From: CBDBUR01 sp965212075 | Lineage (GTDB): Bacteria > Pseudomonadota > Alphaproteobacteria > JAPOUT01 > G958296285 | Length of the DNA: 64,000 nt | NCBI GenBank assembly: GCA_965212075.1 | Contig: OZ243043.1 | Span: forward strand, 248,001 to 312,000 | Direction of reading: 5' to 3' | Part shown: piece after piece, positions 34,013-42,518 of the stretch | Numbering within the stretch: the first letter of the stretch is position 1 | How the letters are laid out: every line of letters begins with the position of its first letter | The notes under the pieces: generated by a model | Databases searched by the model: none | What the model saw: the letters and a program-made list of their open reading frames with translations, nothing else | What the model was told of the DNA's origin: nothing | Position numbers and translations under genes: made by a program

Positions 34013-35617
34013 CTAGACGATTTTGGATTGTTTATGTCCCCAATAGCGATCGCGGAGCAGCCGCTTATAGAGCTTTCCGGTGGCATGGCGAGGCAGCTCC
34101 CTTTCAAAGTCTACGGATTTGGGACATTTTATTGAAGAAAGCTGTTTTTGGCAATAAGCGATGAGTTCGGCTTCGGTGTCGGGGGATGCGTCTTCCCATC
34201 GGGCGGGCTGGACGACGGCTTTGACTTCCTCGCCGAACTCTTCATTGGGGACGCCGATGACGGCGACATCGGCGACTTTGGGATGGTTGATGAGGATGTT
34301 TTCGGCTTCTTGGGGATAGATATTGACGCCGCCCGAGATGATCATATGCGCGCGGCGGTCGGTGAGGTAGAGGAAGCCGTCTTCATCGAGCCAGCCAATA
34401 TCGCCGAGGGTTGACCAGTCTTCATGCTGCGGGTGTCGTGAATCTTGTGTTTTATCGGGATCGTTATGGTAGGAGAATTCGTTTTCATTTTCAAAATAGA
34501 TGAGGCCTTCTTGGCGGGGCGGCAGCTCGCTGCCGTTTTTGTCGCAGATATGGAGAATGCCGGTGATCGCCGGTCCGACCGAGCCTTCATGTTCAAGCCA
34601 TTGCTCGGCGTTGATAGCGCAAAAGCCATTGCCTTCGGTTCCGGCGTAATATTCGCAGATGACCGGCCCCCACCATTGGATCATTTTGTGTTTAATCTCA
34701 ATCGGGCAGGGTGCAGCGGCGTGGATGGCGATCTTCATTGAGGAGAGGTCGTATTTTGCGCGGATGTCGTCGGGCATTTTGAGCATGCGCACGAACATAG
34801 TCGGGACGAACTGGCTGTGGGTGATTTTATATTTTTCAATGAGTCGGAGAGTTTCTTCGGGGTCAAAGTGCTCCATGATGATTGCGGTTCCGCCGCAGGC
34901 GATAGCGCCCATAGTGAAGCGCAGGGGAGCGGCGTGGTAGAGCGGTGCGGGGGAGAGGTAGGTTATTTCGGGGGAGAACTGATAGAGCAGGGTCAGCAAG
35001 TCAAGGAGGCGTCCGGGTTCATCAAAGGGCTCTTCGGGCAGAGGGCGTCGCACACCTTTGGGCCGTCCGGTGGTGCCGGAGGAGTAGAGCATATCCGCAC
35101 CTGCGGCGGGGTTTTTGATGAGGTGCGTGGGCTGTTTTTGTCGGGCGGCGAGGTAATTTTCGAAGCCTTCAAGGGGTGTGCCGTCGCAGAAGGTTTTGAT
35201 GTTGTCACTGATGATTTTTTTAATTTGGCTGGCGGTTGACTGGAGCGTATCGGAGACGAAGAGCATTTTGGCGTTGCAGTCATTGATGATGTAAGCGGCT
35301 TCGGGCGGGGTGAGGCGCGTGGACATGGGCGTGTAATAGACGCCAGCGCGCTGAGCGCCCCAGCAAATTTCGAGGAAAGCGGGTTTGTTATCCATAAAGA
35401 GCGCGATGCCATCGCCGCGCTGGAGTCCGGCGCTGCGGAGCAGATGAGCGATCTGGTTAGCGCGGGAGTCGAGTTCGGCATAAGAGATGGCCTCGCCGGT
35501 TGCGGCCATGATGAACGCGGGATGATCGGGCTGCGTTTTGGCGTGGTGATGCGGATGCACAGCCATGTCGGACATTGTCTGTGTCGGGCTTCCTATTTGG
35601 CTCCCTGTTTGGTTCAT
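34013..35617 (-). CDS. AMP-dependent acyl-CoA synthetase
   Basis: Activates a carboxylic acid to its CoA thioester. It has 534 residues. The AMP-binding loop is YSSGTTGRPKGVRR, the A5 block is YYAGTEGNGFC, the hinge is GDIGWLDEDGFLYLTDR, and the catalytic-lysine region is RHATGKLYKRLLRDRYW. The substrate could be a medium- or long-chain or unusual acyl group. It is the first gene of a run with the MaoC-like hydratase, with an enoyl-CoA hydratase on the other strand 2.6 kb away. Its 205-nt upstream region contains a palindrome that may be an operator. Confidence 0.9.
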   Translation of the reverse strand: MNQTGSQIGSPTQTMSDMAVHPHHHAKTQPDHPAFIMAATGEAISYAELDSRANQIAHLLRSAGLQRGDGIALFMDNKPAFLEICWGAQRAGVYYTPMSTRLTPPEAAYIINDCNAKMLFVSDTLQSTASQIKKIISDNIKTFCDGTPLEGFENYLAARQKQPTHLIKNPAAGADMLYSSGTTGRPKGVRRPLPEEPFDEPGRLLDLLTLLYQFSPEITYLSPAPLYHAAPLRFTMGAIACGGTAIIMEHFDPEETLRLIEKYKITHSQFVPTMFVRMLKMPDDIRAKYDLSSMKIAIHAAAPCPIEIKHKMIQWWGPVICEYYAGTEGNGFCAINAEQWLEHEGSVGPAITGILHICDKNGSELPPRQEGLIYFENENEFSYHNDPDKTQDSRHPQHEDWSTLGDIGWLDEDGFLYLTDRRAHMIISGGVNIYPQEAENILINHPKVADVAVIGVPNEEFGEEVKAVVQPARWEDASPDTEAELIAYCQKQLSSIKCPKSVDFERELPRHATGKLYKRLLRDRYWGHKQSKIV

Positions 35618-35781
35618 GAGGTTTCCCCTTTTCCCTTTAATTTTATTATATCCTATTTTGAGGTGCTTATGAGGCGAGACGCCGCCGCGCCACCTCCCGC
35701 GCAGCCCTGCTTTGATAGCGGGGTTTCAGGGGTATGAAAGCCAAAGATCAACTTTGAGCATAAGATTAGATTTTTGATTCA

Positions 35782-35798
35782 AGATCAATACTTGATCT
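35782..35798. promoter_or_regulatory. palindrome in the acyl-CoA synthetase upstream region
   Basis: A perfect inverted repeat AGATCAA-TAC-TTGATCT lies in the 205-nt AT-rich gap between the small HTH gene and the acyl-CoA synthetase gene, both on the minus strand. It could be an operator for a transcription factor or part of the 3' end of the HTH transcript. Other GATC/GATCAA copies occur nearby (35747-35818). The rest of the gap shows no recognisable gene. Confidence 0.35.
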
Positions 35799-35822
35799 GA
35801 TCCGCCGATCCGATCAACGTTT

Positions 35823-36107
35823 TTATTTTTTTGTAAGCAGTTTGTCGGGTTCTATGCCACGCGAGCTAAGAGCTTTAATAAGACCTTGCAAAATTGGCCC
35901 TGGCGCTCCTGCTGGGGGTAGCTCGTCTTTTTCAGCAGGCATGACCCAGTGGAAATTAGCGCCTGTTGCTATTTCAGCGATCCGACCGCTATTGACACCA
36001 AAGAAAGCCGCAACGTCATGCTGGCGATCTCCTCGTTGTAGCATGCCTTTTGCAATGGCAGCGTCATGCTCATTTAATCTGTTTCCTGATGATTTTGCTC
36101 TTGTCAT
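35823..36107 (-). CDS. small helix-turn-helix protein of unknown function
   Basis: A 94-residue protein with an apparent HTH in the first half: RLNEHDAAIAKGMLQRGDRQ then HDVAAFFGVNSGRIAEIATG, resembling resolvase-type DNA-binding helices. The second half is proline- and glycine-rich (PPAGAPGPI) with a short helix. A strong GGAGGG ribosome-binding site precedes the ATG. It follows the DGQHR gene by 45 nt on the same strand, so they are probably one unit. It may regulate that unit. The family is not recognised by name. Confidence 0.7.
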   Translation of the reverse strand: MTRAKSSGNRLNEHDAAIAKGMLQRGDRQHDVAAFFGVNSGRIAEIATGANFHWVMPAEKDELPPAGAPGPILQGLIKALSSRGIEPDKLLTKK

Positions 36108-36152
36108 GGTTTTGCCCTCCGATGACTGTTGGTTTATGTTTGAGGTTGAATA

Positions 36153-37265
36153 TTATACGTTTAGTGCATTCTTGATTCTTTTGGTTATGATGTTTCTACC
36201 TTGCTCGCTGCTGAATTGACCAGCGGCTCCTTCATATCCTGCTCGCCAAAAATCAATGCCCTCAACTATTTCCCCTTCACTATTTTCTGCGCCTAATTTC
36301 TCAAGAGCCGGTTTGAGGATGTTTGCATATTCTTGTGGATCAGCAGGATCTTTTCCATCCATAACAATATTGATGAGAACAGATGGGATTAAAGCATGCA
36401 AAACATATACGCCAACAGTTTTCTGAATGGCGTAATTTTTTGGATTGTCTGTAAATGCCTCCTCAAATATGATTCTAATGCCTTTCCAGAGCGCATCAAG
36501 AATTTCCACTCTATCCTCGGTTTTGAATCTAGGTTGAATAAAACTTGATCCTTCACTTAGTGATCCTCGCAGAGAATTAACAATGGCGGCTGAGCCAATA
36601 ATAGCTCCTTTAGTTTTTGTGTTCGGGAAACGGATAAGCCCTTTCCATATCTCTGTTTTATCTAGTTTTTCTGCGATGCTTTGAGCTTCCAACATCCAAT
36701 CCAGCTTTTCTCTGGTTAGATATTCTTCGAGATTCGATTCTGTTTGTGCCCTCTTTTTGAGTAGGGCGTAAGTGAGGTCAGTTTTGACGGATTTTGCTGT
36801 TGAATTAACGATGTGAAAGTGCTTCATTTCATCTTCTTCATTAGCGCCAAGGAGACAGACGAACGGAAGCTGGTGATTCATCCACGTGTTATCATCGTGC
36901 TCTTCCTTAAGTTGCTTGAGGGCTTTTACACGATGTTGCCCATCAATGATGAAAAATTTATCATTTTTGTTTTTTGGCAATGGTAGATGAAATCCACCTT
37001 TGTCTTTGAGTAAATCTTTCTCTGTGATGTTTCTTCTGTTAATAAGAATTGCTGTTGGCAGATCAGCTCGGCCTTGATGTAGGCTTTCAGCTAGTTGTGA
37101 AACACGCCTTTTATTGGCTTCGCGTTGATAGCCTTCTTTGGTTTCTTGGTCCCACTCGGGGATTTCAAAGTTTCTGAGGATGTGAATCACACTCATTGAT
37201 CCGACAACGGTCGGTATCCTGCCTTCGATGAGGGGGCCTTCAACGACTTTAATTGAGTTTTCCAT
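36153..37265 (-). CDS. DGQHR-domain protein (DndB-related superfamily)
   Basis: A 370-residue protein with the DGQHR signature (FFIIDGQHRVKALKQLKEEH, about residues 105-124) followed by FVCLLGANEEDEMKHFHIVN and STAKSVKTDL. The DGQHR superfamily includes DndB, the repressor linked to phosphorothioate DNA modification, and many members sit in defence or mobile regions. No dndACDE genes are here, so a Dnd role is not supported. The gene is clearly more AT-rich than the host background, suggesting transfer. A good AGGAAA site precedes the ATG. It is divergent from the nuclease-like gene at 37465 and followed by the small HTH gene. Confidence 0.8.
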   Translation of the reverse strand: MENSIKVVEGPLIEGRIPTVVGSMSVIHILRNFEIPEWDQETKEGYQREANKRRVSQLAESLHQGRADLPTAILINRRNITEKDLLKDKGGFHLPLPKNKNDKFFIIDGQHRVKALKQLKEEHDDNTWMNHQLPFVCLLGANEEDEMKHFHIVNSTAKSVKTDLTYALLKKRAQTESNLEEYLTREKLDWMLEAQSIAEKLDKTEIWKGLIRFPNTKTKGAIIGSAAIVNSLRGSLSEGSSFIQPRFKTEDRVEILDALWKGIRIIFEEAFTDNPKNYAIQKTVGVYVLHALIPSVLINIVMDGKDPADPQEYANILKPALEKLGAENSEGEIVEGIDFWRAGYEGAAGQFSSEQGRNIITKRIKNALNV

Positions 37266-37464
37266 GGATATTATTTCCTAAATTGTTTGATGTTCTCTTG
37301 GAGTTAGATTGATGTTAGATTAGATCATATTTTAAGGATCTGTCAACAGAATAATGGAAAAAATATCTAATTTTACATATCTTGCATTGCTCGCTAATAC
37401 AACCTATAATTGCATGTGTCATACTCATTCAAAGTGGTATAAACTATAAGAAGAAAGGGGGGCT
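37266..37464. promoter_or_regulatory. AT-rich divergent intergenic region with direct repeats
   Basis: This 199-nt, very AT-rich region separates the DGQHR gene (minus) from the nuclease-like gene (plus) and must hold both promoters. It contains a direct repeat GTTAGATT at 37303-37310 and 37314-37321 (11-bp period, about one helical turn), a plausible binding site for a regulator such as the small HTH protein. TATAAA-like hexamers lie near 37438. No gene is seen in it. Confidence 0.4.
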
Positions 37465-38187
37465 ATGAAACAGAAAATCCAGTTGCTAGAAGCGTTTGAT
37501 CGGCTCGGCGGCATCGCGGCGTTGCGCGACCTATATCAGGAAACCGATATATCTCAATGGGAAACGAAGACGCCCTATGCGTCCATCCGGCGGCTCGTCC
37601 AGCAGGAGGAGGAGTTCTTTCGTCTGCGTCCGGGCCTCTACTGCCTCGCCAAGCGCGAGAAGCAATTCGCGCGCTTCAAGACCGGCACGAAGATAACCAA
37701 AGAGCATAATGATTTCCACAGCTATTATCAGGCGCGGCTTCTTGAGATAGGTCGGCTGCGTCATTTCCGCACCTATGCGCCTCCGCAGGACAGGCGAAAA
37801 AAGGTGTTTTCGGGCGGGCTGGTCGGCGATTTTTGCGATGAGGAAGAACTGCCCCCATTCAGCTATAAGAAGTTTCTGCAGAAGGCCAAGACGGTGGATG
37901 CGATTTGGTTTAATGATCGCAATATGCCGGCCAGCTTTTATGAGGTTGAGTTCACGACGAATTTCATCAACTCCTTGATGAAGTTCACCGAGCTGCAGGA
38001 TTTCCATGCGGAGTTCATCATCGTCTCCGATGTTTCGCGCCGCCGCAGCTTTGATGACAAAATGGCCAGCGCGACCTTCCAGCCAATGAAGAAGCGGGTC
38101 AAGTTTAAGAGTTTTGATTTAATTGATAAGGAATATAATGGCTATATGGAAATTTCATCGCCGAAAGATTTACAGGAGGGAAAGTGA
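37465..38187 (+). CDS. winged-helix protein with nuclease-like C-terminal region
   Basis: A 240-residue protein. Residues 1-65 look like a winged-helix domain (KIQLLEAFDRLGGIAALRDL ... FFRLRPGLYCLA). The C-terminal region has the order expected of PD-(D/E)xK enzymes: a helix with Glu (YYQARLLEIGRL), then VDAIWFN with Asp, then SFYEVEFTTN with the EVE pair and a helix (FINSLMKFTEL). Similar layouts occur in restriction- or defence-associated proteins. The function is inferred and the nuclease assignment is unproven. GC content is host-like, unlike the divergent DGQHR gene. Its stop overlaps the enoyl-CoA hydratase start by one base. Confidence 0.6.
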   Translation: MKQKIQLLEAFDRLGGIAALRDLYQETDISQWETKTPYASIRRLVQQEEEFFRLRPGLYCLAKREKQFARFKTGTKITKEHNDFHSYYQARLLEIGRLRHFRTYAPPQDRRKKVFSGGLVGDFCDEEELPPFSYKKFLQKAKTVDAIWFNDRNMPASFYEVEFTTNFINSLMKFTELQDFHAEFIIVSDVSRRRSFDDKMASATFQPMKKRVKFKSFDLIDKEYNGYMEISSPKDLQEGK

Positions 38188-39095
38188 TGAGCGCAAACTA
38201 CCAAACAATTCTTGCCGACAAAAAGGACGGCATCTTATTGATTACCTTGAACCGGCCCGCCAAGCTCAACGCGTTCACTGTGGAGATGATGCGCGAGATC
38301 ATTGATGCTCTCGACAAAGCCGACCAAGATGACGAGGTGCGCGTGATTATTTTCACCGGCGCGGGGCGGGGCTTTTGCGCGGGCGCGGATCTTTCGGCGG
38401 GCGCGGAAACCTTTGACTATGAAAAGCGCGAGGACAGGCCGGAGCGCCACACGCCGCGCCTCGCCGACGGCTCGCCCGATTATGCCAGCCAGAAAATGCG
38501 CGATGGCGGCGGCTTGACCTCGCTGCGGCTCTACGGGTGTCTCAAGCCGATCATTGCGGCGTTTAACGGCCCGGCGGTCGGCGTCGGGATCACGATGATG
38601 CTGCCTGCGGATATTCGCTTAGCGTCGCATGAGGCGCGGTTCGGCTTTGTGTTCACGCGGCGCGGCGTGGTGGCGGAGGCCTGTTCGTCGTGGTTTTTGC
38701 CGCGCCTTGTCGGGATCGCGCAGGCGCAGGAGTGGATGTTGACAGGCCGCGTCTTTGATGCTGAGGAGGCGTGGCAGGGCGGCTTAGTGCGCTCGCTGCA
38801 CGAGCCCGACGAGCTTCTCCCCGCCGCCTTCGCGCTGGCGCGCGAGATCGCCGACAACACCGCGCCGGTTTCGGTCACGATGGTGCGGCGGATGATGTGG
38901 TCGATGTTAGGCGCCGATCACCCGATGGAGGCGCATAAGGTTGATAGCCGCGGCATTTTCGCTTTAGGCCGCGCCGCCGATGCCCGCGAGGGCATCATGG
39001 CCTTTTTGGAAAAGCGCGCCGCGCAATTTCCGGGCAAGGTGAGCGAAGATATGCCCTCCTTTTTCCCTTGGGAGAAAAAGCGCGATTACAGCTAG
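38187..39095 (+). CDS. enoyl-CoA hydratase/isomerase (crotonase family)
   Basis: Hydrates or isomerises an enoyl-CoA in fatty-acid or related catabolism. It has 302 residues from the ATG at 38187, seven bases after a strong AGGAGGG. Oxyanion-hole blocks are FTGAGRGFCAGADLSAG and NGPAVGVGITMMLPADIRLA, and the catalytic-Glu region is TRRGVVAEACSSWFLPRLVG. It overlaps the stop of the nuclease-like gene by 1 nt, which is unusual company. Acyl-CoA genes on the far side of the AT-rich segment suggest it originally belonged with them. Confidence 0.93.
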   Translation: MSANYQTILADKKDGILLITLNRPAKLNAFTVEMMREIIDALDKADQDDEVRVIIFTGAGRGFCAGADLSAGAETFDYEKREDRPERHTPRLADGSPDYASQKMRDGGGLTSLRLYGCLKPIIAAFNGPAVGVGITMMLPADIRLASHEARFGFVFTRRGVVAEACSSWFLPRLVGIAQAQEWMLTGRVFDAEEAWQGGLVRSLHEPDELLPAAFALAREIADNTAPVSVTMVRRMMWSMLGADHPMEAHKVDSRGIFALGRAADAREGIMAFLEKRAAQFPGKVSEDMPSFFPWEKKRDYS

Positions 39096-39101
39096 GCGTG
39101 T

Positions 39102-40361
39102 TTATAACTTGGTGGTTTTCTCGACATTATCCACTTCGCGCTCCGACAGCCGGATGTTGAGCAGGTTAGAAAAGCACACCACCGAGAGCAGCACCGCGCC
39201 CATCCCGCCGACCGAGATCAGCGGCGCTTGGTGGACGCCGACTAGATCAACGCAGATGCCGGTCAGCAATGCCCCGAACGGCGCGCCGCCCATAAACGAT
39301 AATTGATAGATGGAGAGGATTCGCGCGCGATGGCTGTCGGGCGCGCGGTTCTGGATAATCGTCCGCCCCGACGACATAGAACAGCCCGCCGCGATCCCCC
39401 AAAACACGCAAAGCGCGGCGAGCATCCAATAAGGCTTTTCAATGGAGAGCAGGAAGATCACCACAAGGCCGGAGCTGATGCCCATCGCGAGCAGCCGTCC
39501 GACTGAGGCGATCTGCCCGATCCGCAGCAGCATGATCGTCGCGACAATCGTGCCCGCCCAGAACAGCATATTCAATATCGCGATGTCCGCCGCGTCGCCC
39601 TGATAATAATCGCGCACTAAGATCGGCAGCAGCACCAAAAACGTTCCGATATAAAAAATTGAAATCCCAAACTGCAAAATCAGAACCGGCGAGATGTCCT
39701 TATGGCCGAACGCGACTTTGATGCCGTCAATCATTTCGGGCAGCCGCCGCGGCAGCGCGCCGGATAGCTCTGGCCGCTGGGCGAGATCGCGCGGCAGCCG
39801 AAACGCCGCATAGCTCGCCGCGATAAAGATAAAGCCCTGCATGATGGGCAGCCAGCCAATGTGGATGAACTCAGACAGCGCAGCCAAAGTCATGCCGGTC
39901 AGCATCGCCGTGAATTGCAGGCCCAGCGCGATATTGACCGCGCGCTGAATCTCGGCAATCCCGACAATGTGCGAGAGCAGCGCATCGCGCGCAGGCATCA
40001 CAAACGAGCTGATCGTCCCCATCGCAACGCCATAGACGATCAGGCCAAACAGGCTCAGCTGGTCGGCGAGCACCATATAGCCCAGCACGATCGGCGGAAA
40101 AAACGCGATGCTCTGCAGCCGCAATAATATGATCCGGCCATCATTACGTTCGGCGGTGACTCCGGCGGGGAGCATTAAAAAGAGCGCGGGTATCAGCAGC
40201 GATGCCTGCGCGATGCCGAGCATCGTCGCGTCAAGCCCCAGCACCAGCGCGCCGATCGCTTGAAAGGCGACAAGCTGAATCCCATGGCAGAGAAACCAGA
40301 AGGCCTGTCCGCTCATATACCAAGCGAGCGGTGCGGTGTCAGGTTTGGCGGCCTCGCTCAT
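39102..40361 (-). CDS. MFS transporter (copy 1)
   Basis: A 419-residue major facilitator protein with about 12 membrane segments and the conserved loop region SFVMPARDALLSHIV. It belongs to the group of drug- or siderophore-exporter-like (MFS_3-type) permeases, and the substrate is unknown. It is clearly paralogous to the next gene, sharing TERNDGRIILLRLQ-like, RDYYQGDA and LSIYQLSFMGGAPFGAL blocks, and overlaps it by 4 nt. Its 3' end faces the enoyl-CoA hydratase across 6 nt. Confidence 0.88.
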   Translation of the reverse strand: MSEAAKPDTAPLAWYMSGQAFWFLCHGIQLVAFQAIGALVLGLDATMLGIAQASLLIPALFLMLPAGVTAERNDGRIILLRLQSIAFFPPIVLGYMVLADQLSLFGLIVYGVAMGTISSFVMPARDALLSHIVGIAEIQRAVNIALGLQFTAMLTGMTLAALSEFIHIGWLPIMQGFIFIAASYAAFRLPRDLAQRPELSGALPRRLPEMIDGIKVAFGHKDISPVLILQFGISIFYIGTFLVLLPILVRDYYQGDAADIAILNMLFWAGTIVATIMLLRIGQIASVGRLLAMGISSGLVVIFLLSIEKPYWMLAALCVFWGIAAGCSMSSGRTIIQNRAPDSHRARILSIYQLSFMGGAPFGALLTGICVDLVGVHQAPLISVGGMGAVLLSVVCFSNLLNIRLSEREVDNVEKTTKL

Positions 40362-41629
40362 ATTGGCTGCTCTACCTGCGGGGCTTCATCAAGTTTAATC
40401 GACCAGAGTCGCGTGAAAAAGATCGTGCCGCTTAAGACGACGAACATGCCGATCATGGGCACGAGGGGCGCAGCGTGGAGGTTGTTGATGATGTCAATCA
40501 GCGCGCCGAACATCAAAGCGCCGATGGGCGCGCCGCCGAGGAAGGCGAGCTGGTAGATGGATAAGAGCCGTCCGCGATGGCTTTCGGGCGCGCGGCTTTG
40601 GACGATCGTGCGACTCGCCGACATGAAGACGCCGCCGCCGCAGCCCCAGATGAAACACAGACCGGCAACCCACCAGAAAACGCCCGGAATTGACAATAAG
40701 ATTAAAACGGTCAGGCCGGTGATTGCGGCAAAGACAAGCAGGCGGCCAAGATGTTGAACTCGTTTGGCGCGCAGCAGTGCGAAGGCGGAAAACACCATGC
40801 CGGCAAAAAACAAAATGTTGATGATCGCAAGGTCGCCAAGGTCGCTGGCATCGCCCTGATAATAATCGCGCACGATCAGCGGGAAGAAGACAAAAAACGT
40901 GCCCATATAAAACATGCTGATAAAGAACGTCAGGATGATGACCGGCGCGATTTCGCGATGCCTGAACGCAAGCCGCAGGCCGTCCATGATTTGCGCGGTG
41001 CGATGGGTGGAGGAATCGTAGGTTTGCTGCGAGGCCGACGGCATGAGCTGGTAGGGCAGGCGGTGTGTCACAAAGGCGGCCAGCACAAGAGCAAGCGCTT
41101 GGCACATTGGCATCCAGCCGATCTGAAACGCTGACAGGCCAACGAACGCCATGCCGATGACTTGGCCGACAAATTGCAATCCTATGGCGATCGTCACGGC
41201 GCGCTGGATTTCGTGCGGCGCGACGATGCGTGAGATGAGCGCATCGCGGGTGGGCATCACGAAAGAAAAGATGACGCCCATCACCATCGCATAGATGATG
41301 AGGCCGGTGAAATCCAGCTGCTGCGTGAGCACCATGATGGATAAAACAAAAGGCGGCAAGACGGCAGCAAGCTGCAAGCGGATCAGCAGCAGACGGCCAT
41401 CATTGCGCTCAGCCGCGACTCCGGCAGGCAGCATGAAGAGCAGAGTCGGCAGCAGCAGCGCTGATTGCGCGATCCCCAATTGTGTGCCGCTGAGATTCAA
41501 AACGAGCGCACCGATCGCTTGAAAGGCGATAAATTGGATGCCCATAGCGACAAACCAGAGGCTTTGCCCCATCATATACCAGCTAAGCACGGCGCGCTGG
41601 CTGGGTTGAATATCGGGCATTTCGCTCAT
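40358..41629 (-). CDS. MFS transporter (copy 2)
   Basis: A 423-residue MFS permease, tandem paralogue of the preceding gene. Shared segments are AAERNDGRLLLIRLQLAA, SFVMPTRDALISRIVAPHEI, PLIVRDYYQGDA and SRAPESHRGRLLSIYQLAFL-like. It is the first of the two-gene operon. Whether the pair works as a heterodimer or as two exporters with different substrates cannot be told. About 120 nt separate it from the divergent pilus-like operon. Confidence 0.88.
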   Translation of the reverse strand: MSEMPDIQPSQRAVLSWYMMGQSLWFVAMGIQFIAFQAIGALVLNLSGTQLGIAQSALLLPTLLFMLPAGVAAERNDGRLLLIRLQLAAVLPPFVLSIMVLTQQLDFTGLIIYAMVMGVIFSFVMPTRDALISRIVAPHEIQRAVTIAIGLQFVGQVIGMAFVGLSAFQIGWMPMCQALALVLAAFVTHRLPYQLMPSASQQTYDSSTHRTAQIMDGLRLAFRHREIAPVIILTFFISMFYMGTFFVFFPLIVRDYYQGDASDLGDLAIINILFFAGMVFSAFALLRAKRVQHLGRLLVFAAITGLTVLILLSIPGVFWWVAGLCFIWGCGGGVFMSASRTIVQSRAPESHRGRLLSIYQLAFLGGAPIGALMFGALIDIINNLHAAPLVPMIGMFVVLSGTIFFTRLWSIKLDEAPQVEQPI

Positions 41630-41743
41630 TTCGCTGACGGGAGGCCTCCTTTTTCGTGATTATGCCCGCGATTATGGCCGCATAACACGCTGCCCGCAAG
41701 GCTGAAGGGAGATGAGGGGGTAAGAAAAATTTAACCCTAGGGC

Positions 41744-41749
41744 TATAAT
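41744..41749 (+). promoter_or_regulatory. candidate -10 element of the pilus-like operon
   Basis: A perfect TATAAT hexamer lies 62 bases before the ATG of the TcpQ-like lipoprotein gene, in the gap between it and the divergent MFS operon. No convincing -35 was found (GTAAGA at 18-bp spacing is weak). CCCTAGGG immediately upstream (41735-41742) is palindromic. Confidence 0.35.
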
Positions 41750-41810
41750 GATAGAAGGCATTTTAAGGTGCATTTTAGGACGAGTCCGCATTAAGTTTCG
41801 GAACAAAAAT

Positions 41811-42518
41811 ATGAGCAAACAAGATCACAGTTTGGGCGCGGCCCTTTTGACCCTTGTCTTTTTTTTGGGCGGTTGCGGGACGACGGATGTGCAGTCTCTG
41901 CCCGATGATCTGTTGCAGAGCTTGGCCGCGCCCGATTCTTATGTAGCGACGCAAGATGGCGTGGCCACAAATAATGCACAGCCCGATTCTAGTCAAGTCA
42001 AAGGCAAAAATGGCGCAGCAGCCAAAGGCGGTCCGTTTGCGCGTCTTCGCCGTGCGCTTGAGCGCGGTGATTTTGATCCCAGTAAAATCAAAGCGCCTGA
42101 ATATAACGTGCCGGTCTATAAGAGTGGAATCAAAAAGAAGCAGCAGCTTGGCGCGCTGATGGATTCGGCTTATGATGCTTATGAAAAAGTGACCGGAGAT
42201 AAATGGTATCCGCGCCGCGCGCGCATTGGCACAGGCAGGCCTTCGGGTGATCCTTTGCTCAATCCGAACTGGTGGCAGATTTATGCCGGCCAGACTCTGC
42301 AGCGAACATTGGCGACATGGGGCGCACGCGCGGGATGGCGCGTCGTGTGGAAGTCGGATTATGAATATCCGATTGAGGCCAACGCTGTTTTTATCGGAGA
42401 CTTTCCCAAAGTGGTGCAGCGCGTTTTGGAGGTTTTTGAAAAAGAGCCGTCTCCGGTTCATGCGGTTTTTTATAAGAATCGCGTTGTTGTTATAGATAAT
42501 CATGAAGGTAATGGATGA
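41811..42518 (+). CDS. TcpQ/PilL-like pilus-associated lipoprotein
   Basis: About 235 residues from the ATG at 41811. The signal peptide ends in a lipobox (FLGGC). The middle is disordered and charged. The last 80 residues (WQIYAGQTLQRTLATWGARA, then WRVVWKSDYEYPIEANAVF and VFYKNRVVVI) match the C-terminal domain of the toxin-coregulated-pilus Q/PilL group, which binds or stabilises the secretin. The frame is open further upstream, but this ATG gives a proper signal peptide. It overlaps the secretin gene by 4 nt and is first in the five-gene locus. Confidence 0.78.
   Translation: MSKQDHSLGAALLTLVFFLGGCGTTDVQSLPDDLLQSLAAPDSYVATQDGVATNNAQPDSSQVKGKNGAAAKGGPFARLRRALERGDFDPSKIKAPEYNVPVYKSGIKKKQQLGALMDSAYDAYEKVTGDKWYPRRARIGTGRPSGDPLLNPNWWQIYAGQTLQRTLATWGARAGWRVVWKSDYEYPIEANAVFIGDFPKVVQRVLEVFEKEPSPVHAVFYKNRVVVIDNHEGNG

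Noticed and set aside
36153..37265. A Dnd phosphorothioation system
   Set aside because: Only the DGQHR signature is shared with DndB; no dndA, C, D or E genes are present.
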